Below, in pieces: positions 1 through 5,767 of a stretch of DNA of 6,304 nucleotides. The DNA is from Oscillospiraceae bacterium. Lineage in GTDB: Bacteria > Bacillota > Clostridia > UBA1381. The stretch is taken from contig SVKH01000091.1 in NCBI GenBank assembly GCA_015068545.1, positions 1 to 6,304 on the forward strand. The letters run 5' to 3'. Numbering within the stretch: the stretch's first letter is position 1; each line of letters opens with the position of its first letter. Both the position numbers and the translations under genes were made by a program. Below the pieces are notes generated by a model, which saw only the letters and a program-made list of their open reading frames with translations, was not told the origin of the DNA and ran no database searches.

Positions 1-416
1 GGCTTTCTTCTTAAATCCAGATAACGGTATTTTAGTCTTAATTCCTCATTTACGTTTGTATCGTCTGTGATTTCAAAAGGAGGAGTCTGTGCCTTGGCAA
101 GAATCCTTAAATCATCCACAAAAATCTCTATATTACCGGTTTTGATTGCGGCATTTTTACTTTCTCTTTCTCTTACCACACCCTTTGCCATAAGCACATA
201 TTCGCTGTGGCAAGATGCTGCTTTTTCAAAAACTTCCCTATTTGAAGTATCATCAAAAGCAAGCTGTACTATGCCTGTTCTATCCCTTAAATCTATAAAG
301 ATAAGTGTACCCATGTTACGAATCTTCTGCACATATCCGCCAACTACAACACTATTTCCGATTCCTTCTACCTCACCACAGTAGTGAGTACGTTTTAATC
401 CTTGCATTGTATCCAT
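1..416 (-). CDS. aspS: Aspartyl-tRNA synthetase AspRS, N-terminal part (cut by window edge)
   Basis: AspRS charges tRNA with aspartate in the cytoplasm (class II synthetase). Only the first 138 codons are present; the gene continues beyond position 1. The visible protein starts MDTMQGLKRTHYCGE, the usual AspRS opening. An OB-fold anticodon-binding domain follows at about residues 22-105, including GYVQKIRNMGTLIFIDLRDR (27-46). The conserved linker LRLKYRYLDLRR (126-137) then leads into the catalytic core, which lies outside the window. ATG at 416 is preferred because AAGGAGG (424-430, read on the minus strand) sits 7 nt upstream; a second in-frame ATG at 407 is less well placed. The start overlaps the hisS stop by one base (TAATG), so the two genes form an operon and are probably translationally coupled. 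The family is certain. Whether it is a discriminating or non-discriminating (Asp/Asn) AspRS cannot be told from this part. Confidence 0.96.
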   Translation of the reverse strand, partial: MDTMQGLKRTHYCGEVEGIGNSVVVGGYVQKIRNMGTLIFIDLRDRTGIVQLAFDDTSNREVFEKAASCHSEYVLMAKGVVRERESKNAAIKTGNIEIFVDDLRILAKAQTPPFEITDDTNVNEELRLKYRYLDLRRK

Positions 417-1672
417 TATTTTCCCTCCTTAAAAAAGTCAGCAATGTTATTTATATCAAGCTCGGTTTGCTCTCCGGTCTCCATATTTTTTAGTTTAATA
501 TTTCCTGTTTCTATTTCGCTATCGCCTAAAACAAGGGTGTATTTTGCGCCTATTTTGTTTGAATATTTCATCTGGGGTTTTAGTCCTCTTTGCATAAGGT
601 CGGTTTCTGCCGAAATACCTTGCACTCTTAGGTCAAAGCATAGTTTTCCTGCTGCCTCTTGCGCTTTTTCACCAAGAGGTGCAATGTAAAGGTCCGGTTT
701 TTGGGTATTTGGTATCTCTATACCCAGCTCAGAAAGTCTGATAAGAAGTCTTTCTATACCCAGACCAAAGCCAATAGCAGGAGTGGAATCTCCACCTAAT
801 TCTTCTACAAGACCATCGTATCTTCCGCCACCACATACTGTGAACGGACCTGAGATAATCTCAAATACAGTTTTGGTATAGTAGTCAAGTCCGCGTACAA
901 TCCCGTCATCTACCTTATACTCTATACCCACACTGTCAAGTGTCTTTTTAAATGCTTCAAAATGTTCTCGGCATTCATCACAAATATGGTCAAGTAGTCT
1001 TGGTGCATCCTTTACCAGCTCACCACAGATATTTGATTTACAATCAAGTATTCTCAAAGGATTGCGCTCAAATCTGTTTTTACAGGTATCACACAGCTCG
1101 TCAATTTTAGGACGAAGATAATCCTTTAGAATCTCATTATACTTTCTTCTGCACTCAGGACAACCAATACTGTTGATGTTTACGCTAAGATCGGAAAGTC
1201 CCACGTTTTTGAGAAATGTAATAGCTAAAGTCACTACCTCGGCATCAATAAGCGGGCCTTTTGAGCCAAATGCCTCTATGCCAAACTGATGAAACTCCCT
1301 GAGTCTTCCCTTTTGCTTATTCTCATATCTGAAGCATGGCAGGTTGTACCACATCTTAAGAGGTAGAGTTTCGGCATATAAATTCCTTTCAAGGAAGCAT
1401 CTTACAACCGAGGCTGTACCCTCAGGACGAAGTGTGATGCTTCTGTCGCCTTTATCCAAAAAGGTGTACATCTGCTTTTCCACAACGTCGGTAGTGTCGC
1501 CTACTCCTCTTTCAAAAAGCTCGGTATGCTCAAATGTAGGAACACGAATCTCCTTATACCCGAAATTATCACAAACTTTTTTAAATTTTTCTTCAAGATA
1601 TTGCCAGCGGTAACTGTCCTGTGGCAATAAATCCTCAGTACCCTTAGGTGCTTTGGTTATAATCATAATCAT
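416..1672 (-). CDS. hisS: Histidyl-tRNA synthetase HisRS, complete
   Basis: HisRS attaches histidine to tRNA-His in the cytoplasm (class II synthetase, dimer). The protein has 418 residues, normal for bacterial HisRS. It opens with KAPKGTEDLLP (7-17). Class II motif 1 lies near 41-65 and motif 2 at about 81-131 (LRPEGT, then RYENKQKGRLREFHQFG). The HisRS-specific loop is RGLDYYTKTVFE (260-271), followed by CGGGRYDGL (280-288) and motif 3 GFGLGIERL (301-309). The C-terminal anticodon-binding domain spans about 325-415. The insertion region carries four cysteine pairs (171/174, 194/197, 211/216, 231/234), resembling a metal site; similar cysteines occur in other clostridial HisRS as far as I recall. 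Two in-frame ATGs are possible: 1672 (4 nt from AGGAG at 1677-1681) and 1666 (10 nt). I keep the longer form, but MIITKAPKGT from 1666 is equally plausible. It is the first gene of the hisS-aspS operon. Confidence 0.98.
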   Translation of the reverse strand: MIMIITKAPKGTEDLLPQDSYRWQYLEEKFKKVCDNFGYKEIRVPTFEHTELFERGVGDTTDVVEKQMYTFLDKGDRSITLRPEGTASVVRCFLERNLYAETLPLKMWYNLPCFRYENKQKGRLREFHQFGIEAFGSKGPLIDAEVVTLAITFLKNVGLSDLSVNINSIGCPECRRKYNEILKDYLRPKIDELCDTCKNRFERNPLRILDCKSNICGELVKDAPRLLDHICDECREHFEAFKKTLDSVGIEYKVDDGIVRGLDYYTKTVFEIISGPFTVCGGGRYDGLVEELGGDSTPAIGFGLGIERLLIRLSELGIEIPNTQKPDLYIAPLGEKAQEAAGKLCFDLRVQGISAETDLMQRGLKPQMKYSNKIGAKYTLVLGDSEIETGNIKLKNMETGEQTELDINNIADFFKEGK

Positions 1673-1698
1673 ATCACTCCTATTTTATCATAAATACT

Positions 1699-1727
1699 AT
1701 TTTAGTCTTTTATCGGCATATTGTCAA
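1699..1727 (-). promoter_or_regulatory. Sigma-A type promoter for hisS-aspS
   Basis: On the minus strand there is a perfect -35 box TTGACA (1722-1727), a 17-nt spacer and a -10 box TAAAAT (1699-1704). Transcription should begin near 1692, about 20 nt before the hisS start. That leaves room only for the ribosome binding site (AGGAG, 1677-1681) and no room for a T-box or other long leader. Confidence 0.85.
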
Positions 1728-1776
1728 GGAATTTTAACTTATATTTTACATTTCTGCTAAAAATTATAAATTTTAC

Positions 1777-1805
1777 TTGATAATACTCAGAAAAAGTCTT
1801 ATAAT
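1777..1805 (+). promoter_or_regulatory. Sigma-A type promoter for the MurJ/SpoVB-like gene
   Basis: A -35 box TTGATA (1777-1782), a 17-nt spacer and a perfect -10 box TATAAT (1800-1805) precede the flippase gene. The predicted start of transcription is near 1812, giving a leader of about 27 nt that ends in the ribosome binding site AGGAG (1827-1831), 7 nt before the ATG. Confidence 0.85.
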
Positions 1806-1838
1806 ATAATTTATAGTTAATTTTTTAGGAGAGTATCC

Positions 1839-3563
1839 ATGGAGAAAACCAACAAAAAAACTTCATTTATGATAAATGTAGCCATAGTCATGTTTTCCCA
1901 GATAGCAGTTAAACTGCTGGGAATGGTGTACCGAGTTGTAATAACCAACATTCGTGGTTTCGGCGACCTTGGCAACGGCTACCTAAACGCAGGGTTTCAG
2001 GTATATACCCTGCTGCTTGCTGTGTCATCAATAGGCATACCAAATGCTATTTCCAAAATGACATCTGAGCGAAACGCCATAGGCGACTACAAAGGTGCAC
2101 ACAGAATATTTAAATCGGCACTTATACTTTTTTCTGCAATAGGCTTGGCAGCTTCGGCACTGCTATACTTCGGTGCGGACTTTATTGCACGGGAAATTAT
2201 CCGTATGCCCGGCACCAGCTATGTTCTTATGTGCCTTGCTCCATCTATACTTTTTGTATGTGTATCCTCGGTAATACGCGGATATTTTGTGGGTATGGAG
2301 AACATGAAGGCTACCAGTTCTTCTCAGGTACTGGAGCAGTTTTTTAAATGTACTCTTACAGTACTGATAGTTTATGTTCTTGCTTTCTTCCCTTCTGTTC
2401 TGGAGACACTGTACGACATTTCTCCTCAGGATGCGGACAGACGTGCAATGTTTATGGCAGCAGGTGCACAAGTTGCTACAACAGTTTCTACTGTGCTGAG
2501 CTTTTTATATCTGTATTTCTTCTACAAAAAACGCTCCAAAGATATAAAAGAAAAAATGGCATCATCAGATGCACCTACATTAACAGATCCTATCGGCACT
2601 TTATTCAAAAGCATTTTGATGATTTCTATCCCGATTTCCTTGGGTTCCATTATCTCGGCTGTAAACCGCTTGGTAGACACAGCTACCATAACACGCGGTA
2701 TAGAAGTTGCCTTTGCACAAGTTATTCCGGGATATTCTAATATTCCGCAAATAGTAAACCCTACCCTTGAGCAGCTTCAAAAGGAAGCAGCAAGACTTTC
2801 AGGACAATTAGGAAAATGTGATGCTCTTATAAATCTACCTTTGGCTCTTAATATATCCTTTTCTACCGTTTTGGTACCGGCTATTGCTGGAGCTCTTGCA
2901 AAAGGAGATAAAAAAAGTGCTTCGGAAAAGGTTATCTACTCACTACTAATATCTATACTGATAATTATGCCTTGCGCTGCCGGATACATTGTACTTGCCA
3001 AACCAATATATGGAATGTTGTATCCTAACGCACAGCTTGGATATGATCTTATGCAGATAAGCAGTATTGCCATGATATTTACAGCCCTTAATCAGACTAT
3101 TTCCGGTTCTCTTCAGGGCTGCGGTAAGGTTTTGGCTCCGTCCACAGGATTGCTGATAGGATGCACTGCAAAATTTATTCTGAATATTATACTGATACGT
3201 CAGCCACAAATAAATATATACGGCGCACCTATCGGCTCAATAGTATGTCAGGTTATATCCTTTACATACGGATTTACTGTACTAAAACGTCAGGTTTCTC
3301 TAAATCTTAGTCTAAAAAAATTCGTTGTAAAGCCTGTAATTGCAACTAGCTTAATGGGGCTTGCTACTGTAATTGTGTACAAAGTCACAATGCTTTTAAC
3401 AAGTGTTAACTTGCTTGCAACTATCCTATCAATAGGTGTGGCAGTTCTCCTTTATGCTTTTCTCATCATCGCTATGAGAATTATGAGCGAAGAGGAAATT
3501 ATCATGCTGCCATCAGGTGCAAGAATACTTAGAACTGTAAAAAAACTTGGATTTTATAAATAA
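1839..3563 (+). CDS. MurJ/SpoVB-like flippase (MOP superfamily polysaccharide biosynthesis protein)
   Basis: This is a multi-pass inner-membrane protein of the MVF/MATE-like (MOP) superfamily. Relatives such as B. subtilis YtgP (MurJ) and SpoVB move lipid-linked cell wall precursors (lipid II) across the membrane, SpoVB serving spore cortex synthesis. The 574 residues contain about 14 hydrophobic segments. Family-typical stretches include VKLLGMVYRVVITNIRG (24-40), LLAVSSIGIPNAISKM (59-74), IRGYFVGMENMKATSSSQV (146-164), LGSIISAVNRLVDT (268-281), FSTVLVPAIAGALAKGD (341-357) and ALNQTISGSLQGCGKVLAP (416-434). It is somewhat longer than YtgP (about 544), partly through a soluble loop at about 283-328 with a helical stretch NPTLEQLQKEAARLSGQLGK. 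ATG 1839 has AGGAG 7 nt upstream and its own promoter. A CwlD-like gene two genes downstream makes an envelope or sporulation role plausible. I cannot tell vegetative MurJ from a SpoVB paralogue or another polysaccharide flippase. Confidence 0.92.
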   Translation: MEKTNKKTSFMINVAIVMFSQIAVKLLGMVYRVVITNIRGFGDLGNGYLNAGFQVYTLLLAVSSIGIPNAISKMTSERNAIGDYKGAHRIFKSALILFSAIGLAASALLYFGADFIAREIIRMPGTSYVLMCLAPSILFVCVSSVIRGYFVGMENMKATSSSQVLEQFFKCTLTVLIVYVLAFFPSVLETLYDISPQDADRRAMFMAAGAQVATTVSTVLSFLYLYFFYKKRSKDIKEKMASSDAPTLTDPIGTLFKSILMISIPISLGSIISAVNRLVDTATITRGIEVAFAQVIPGYSNIPQIVNPTLEQLQKEAARLSGQLGKCDALINLPLALNISFSTVLVPAIAGALAKGDKKSASEKVIYSLLISILIIMPCAAGYIVLAKPIYGMLYPNAQLGYDLMQISSIAMIFTALNQTISGSLQGCGKVLAPSTGLLIGCTAKFILNIILIRQPQINIYGAPIGSIVCQVISFTYGFTVLKRQVSLNLSLKKFVVKPVIATSLMGLATVIVYKVTMLLTSVNLLATILSIGVAVLLYAFLIIAMRIMSEEEIIMLPSGARILRTVKKLGFYK

Positions 3564-3592
3564 TTGACAAACACAATAAAGTTTGCTATTAT
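3564..3592 (+). promoter_or_regulatory. Sigma-A type promoter for the DUF21/CBS gene
   Basis: A perfect -35 box TTGACA (3564-3569) begins at the base right after the flippase stop codon. A 17-nt spacer and a -10 box TATTAT (3587-3592) follow. Transcription should start near 3599, 28 nt before the TTG start codon. No terminator is visible between the flippase gene and this promoter, so read-through from upstream may add to it. Confidence 0.8.
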
Positions 3593-3611
3593 ACACTTAT
3601 GTTTAAAATTG

Positions 3612-3629
3612 AAAGGATGATGATTTTTG
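3612..3629 (+). promoter_or_regulatory. Ribosome binding site and TTG start that fix the DUF21/CBS gene
   Basis: AAAGGA (3612-3617) precedes a TTG codon (3627-3629) by 9 nt. An in-frame stop, TGA at 3621-3623, closes the frame immediately upstream. The TTG is therefore effectively the only start that keeps the first membrane segment. The ATGATG at 3617-3622 is in another frame and overlaps the ribosome binding site. Confidence 0.7.
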
Positions 3630-4907
3630 GATTCCATTCCCTCTCGAAGTACATGGATTTTCTGTTTAATACTTTTAACAGGTATATTAAGGTGCTTGGA
3701 AGAATCAGTTGAGAATGCTAATGAAGCAAGGATGCAAAAGCTCTCCGGCGAAAAGAACCAACAAGCAAAAAAGCTAATGTTCCTTATAGAAAACCATGCA
3801 CAGTTCTATAGTTCTATAAGAGTCTTTATGATTCTGGCAGAACTATTTATATCAACTTTGGGCGTTTCTACACTAAGTGCATGGCTATTTGCAGATATGG
3901 ACATTAGTCTTTCACTTCTACTCTCAGTAGTTATTTTAGTGGTGCTTATGTTCATTTTCTGCATTCATATGCCAAGACGAATAGCAGAAATGTATCCGGA
4001 TGCCATTGCATTAAAATTTGCAACAATTCTCACCTTTATCTACTATATCGGTTTGCCGGTTTCCTTCACTCTTACCGCAGTTTCAAATGTATTTTTGCTT
4101 ATCTTCGGTATAAAACCAAGTGACACTGAAGAAGAAGTAACGGAAGAAGAAATCAGGCTGATGGTGGACATAGGCAGCGAAAGCGGAGCCATTGACCCTG
4201 AAGAGAAAGAAATGATACATAATATCTTCGAACTTGATGATACTCAGGTGGGCGATATTATGACACACCGTACCGACACAGAGTTTTTGTGGATAGAGGA
4301 AACAGAAGATTGGGATAAAATCATATCCGAAACCAATCACAGCGTGTATCCTGTGTGCAACGAAAGCATCGATAACATCATAGGTATCTTGTCAAGCTCA
4401 GACTACTACAAAGCTCGACTTAACGGAAGTGATACCAAAAAGATTCTTAAAACACCGTTCTTTGTTCCGGAAACAGTAAAGGCAGATGACCTTTTCAGAA
4501 AAATGCAAAAGGCAAAGAATCACTTTGCCGTTGTATTGGATGAATACGGCGGAATAAGTGGCATCATAACAATGAACGATCTATTGGAAGAAATAGTAGG
4601 AAATCTTTCGGAAGAGAACGACTCAGATGAAGAAAACGATATTGTCAAAATTGATGATAACACATGGCGAATCAGCGGTTCATGCGATATCGAGCTTGTC
4701 AGTCAAACACTTGATATTCCTCTTCCTATCGAAGAGTACAACACCTTCGGCGGTTTGATTTTTGCCCAGCTTGGCGAAATCCCAAAGGATGGCTCAACAC
4801 CTTCTCTTGAGGCGTTTGGTATGTCTATAAAGGTCTCCAAAATAAAGGAGCACCGAATAGAATCCACAAAGGTTGCACTTTTAGAACCAATCCAAAATAA
4901 TGAATAA
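3627..4907 (+). CDS. DUF21/CBS-pair/CorC_HlyC membrane protein (CNNM/'hemolysin' family)
   Basis: Members of this family (CorB/CorC, YhdP/YrkA, eukaryotic CNNM) are linked to Mg2+ efflux; the name 'hemolysin' is historical. Order: a DUF21 membrane domain (about 8-160, hydrophobic segments near 9-22, 64-88, 93-115, 130-160), an acidic linker, VTEEEIRLMVDIGSESGAID (171-190), IHNIFELDDTQVGDIMTHRTD (197-217), a CBS pair (VYPVCNESIDNIIGIL 240-255; HFAVVLDEYGGISGIITMND 299-318), LLEEIVGNLSEEND (319-332) and a C-terminal CorC_HlyC domain (about 338-420, with YNTFGGLI 371-378). Length, 426 residues, is typical. The start is TTG: the frame has a TGA at 3621-3623, no in-frame ATG precedes the first membrane segment, and AAAGGA (3612-3617) lies 9 nt upstream. 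The soluble half is well conserved, but the membrane half looks divergent: I do not see the usual small/polar signatures (see findings). It has its own promoter and probably shares a transcript with the amidase gene 36 nt downstream. Confidence 0.93.
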   Translation: MDSIPSRSTWIFCLILLTGILRCLEESVENANEARMQKLSGEKNQQAKKLMFLIENHAQFYSSIRVFMILAELFISTLGVSTLSAWLFADMDISLSLLLSVVILVVLMFIFCIHMPRRIAEMYPDAIALKFATILTFIYYIGLPVSFTLTAVSNVFLLIFGIKPSDTEEEVTEEEIRLMVDIGSESGAIDPEEKEMIHNIFELDDTQVGDIMTHRTDTEFLWIEETEDWDKIISETNHSVYPVCNESIDNIIGILSSSDYYKARLNGSDTKKILKTPFFVPETVKADDLFRKMQKAKNHFAVVLDEYGGISGIITMNDLLEEIVGNLSEENDSDEENDIVKIDDNTWRISGSCDIELVSQTLDIPLPIEEYNTFGGLIFAQLGEIPKDGSTPSLEAFGMSIKVSKIKEHRIESTKVALLEPIQNNE

Positions 4908-4911
4908 ATAT

Positions 4912-4953
4912 AAAGCATCATATCATATACTTTCGTAGGTGATATGATGTTTT
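4912..4953 (+). promoter_or_regulatory. Stem-loop covering the amidase ribosome binding site and start codons
   Basis: CATCATATCA (4916-4925) is perfectly complementary to TGATATGATG (4940-4949). The stem extends outward through G-T and A-T pairs to 4912/4953. An inner TAC/GTA stem (4928-4930 with 4935-4937) closes a TTTC loop. The right arm contains the AGGTGAT ribosome binding site region (4937-4943) and both candidate ATGs (4944, 4947) of the amidase gene. A run of five T (4950-4954) ends the structure, so it could also act as an AT-rich terminator of the DUF21/CBS gene. A role in limiting amidase translation is inference. Confidence 0.6.
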
Positions 4954-5651
4954 TAATTATTGACAAAAAAATGCTGATTACTATTTCCTTAATCATTGCT
5001 ATTATTCCTATGTTTTCTGCCGGAATTTATGCCCTTACTCAAGATAAATCCGACGAAATCTCTGTCTTAATCGATCCCGGTCATGGTGAGCCTGATGGCG
5101 GATGCGTAGGAGCACTTGGAAGTATTGAACAGGAGATAAACTTAAATGTGGCCCGTAAAACCGCAGAAATACTGGTGGCAAAAAATATAACTGCACATCT
5201 TACAAGAACCTCAAGTCTTGGTCTATGGTCCGAAAAAAGTACCACAATTCGCGAAAAAAAACTGGAAGATATGAAAAACCGTCGCAAAATAATGGAAAAC
5301 AGTAATTGTCAGCTATTTATCAGTATACACATGAATTCTTACCCCAGTCCCAGTGCATCTGGCATCAGAATATTTTACGATAAAAATCACGAAGATATAA
5401 GGGAGCTGTGTGAGCAAATACAAGCACGCATGAGCGATGTAACCGGTGCAAAGACAGCCCAAGTAAAGCCGGCGGACCGAACACTCTTTCTAATGAAGGA
5501 TACTCCTATGCCGGCAATACTGATAGAATGCGGGTTTCTTACAAGCCCCAAGGAAGAGCAAAACCTGATGGATTCTGTGTATAGGTCAAAGCTTGCCTGG
5601 GCAATTGCAGATGCCTGCGAAAAATACTTCATAGCGAACAAAGTCAACTAA
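4944..5651 (+). CDS. cwlD: CwlD-like N-acetylmuramoyl-L-alanine amidase (Amidase_3)
   Basis: Amidase_3 enzymes are zinc hydrolases that cut the bond between N-acetylmuramic acid and L-alanine in peptidoglycan. CwlD acts with PdaA to make the muramic-delta-lactam of spore cortex, needed for germination. The protein has 235 residues, close to CwlD of B. subtilis (about 237). An N-terminal hydrophobic segment (about 10-31, after KK at 8-9) should be a signal peptide or anchor, placing the enzyme outside the membrane. The Amidase_3 domain fills 40-230: DPGHG with zinc ligand H47, EQEINL with E62, SIHMN with H129, and catalytic IECGFL with E195. MKNRRKIMENS (110-120) and the C-terminal SPKEEQNLMDSVYRSKLAWAIADA also fit CwlD-type enzymes. 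Two adjacent ATGs exist; 4947 has better spacing from AGGTGAT, and 4971 lacks a ribosome binding site. No separate promoter is seen; it lies 36 nt after the DUF21/CBS gene. A generic cell-wall amidase is the main alternative. Confidence 0.9.
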   Translation: MMFLIIDKKMLITISLIIAIIPMFSAGIYALTQDKSDEISVLIDPGHGEPDGGCVGALGSIEQEINLNVARKTAEILVAKNITAHLTRTSSLGLWSEKSTTIREKKLEDMKNRRKIMENSNCQLFISIHMNSYPSPSASGIRIFYDKNHEDIRELCEQIQARMSDVTGAKTAQVKPADRTLFLMKDTPMPAILIECGFLTSPKEEQNLMDSVYRSKLAWAIADACEKYFIANKVN

Positions 5652-5672
5652 TAGTGGATTTTTGTGAAGATT

Positions 5673-5694
5673 TTAACAACTTGTTGATTTTTTT
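5673..5694 (+). terminator. Possible weak intrinsic terminator after the amidase gene
   Basis: TTAACA (5673-5678) can pair with TGTTGA (5682-5687) around a 3-nt loop, with one T-G pair, directly followed by seven T (5688-5694). Position and T-run fit a terminator between the amidase gene and the serC promoter, but the stem is short and AT-rich. Confidence 0.35.
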
Positions 5695-5705
5695 GCATTT
5701 TTCGG

Positions 5706-5734
5706 TTGACCTATAAGTTTTTTTGGAGTATAAT
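5706..5734 (+). promoter_or_regulatory. Sigma-A type promoter for serC
   Basis: A -35 box TTGACC (5706-5711), a 17-nt spacer and a perfect -10 box TATAAT (5729-5734) lie upstream of serC. Transcription should begin near 5741, leaving a leader of about 27 nt with the ribosome binding site AAAGAGG (5754-5760), 7 nt before the ATG. The leader is too short for a riboswitch or T-box. Confidence 0.85.
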
Positions 5735-5767
5735 AAACCCATTACGAAAAAAGAAAGAGGTATTAAT

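Larger units (their letters stand above)
1673..1838. other. Divergent intergenic region between hisS and the flippase gene
   Basis: This 166-bp AT-rich spacer separates the leftward hisS-aspS operon from the rightward envelope genes. It holds two back-to-back promoters whose -35 boxes are about 50 bp apart (1722-1727 and 1777-1782). The stretch between them is very AT-rich and could act as an upstream element for either polymerase; that is inference. I see no terminator, tRNA, riboswitch or clear operator palindrome. Confidence 0.8.

Noticed and set aside
67..689. Plus-strand open frames of 62-105 codons opposite aspS and hisS
   Set aside because: They lie antisense to clearly conserved synthetase sequence, have no convincing ribosome binding sites and show no recognisable protein features.
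1757..1776. AT-rich near-palindrome between the divergent promoters as an operator
   Set aside because: The symmetry is imperfect and made only of A and T, which is expected by chance in such AT-rich DNA.
3617..3712. A 31-codon frame starting ATGATG just upstream of and overlapping the DUF21/CBS start
   Set aside because: The ATGs overlap or lie within 3 nt of the only ribosome binding site, and the frame ends inside the well-supported DUF21 coding region. A regulatory leader peptide cannot be excluded but nothing supports it.
4960..4988. TTGACA at 4960-4965 as a promoter for the amidase gene
   Set aside because: No acceptable -10 box lies 16-18 nt downstream, and the bases encode part of the amidase N terminus (the IDK stretch).
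4083..5647. Minus-strand open frames of 68-97 codons opposite the DUF21/CBS and amidase genes
   Set aside because: They are antisense shadows of conserved genes without start signals or recognisable domains.
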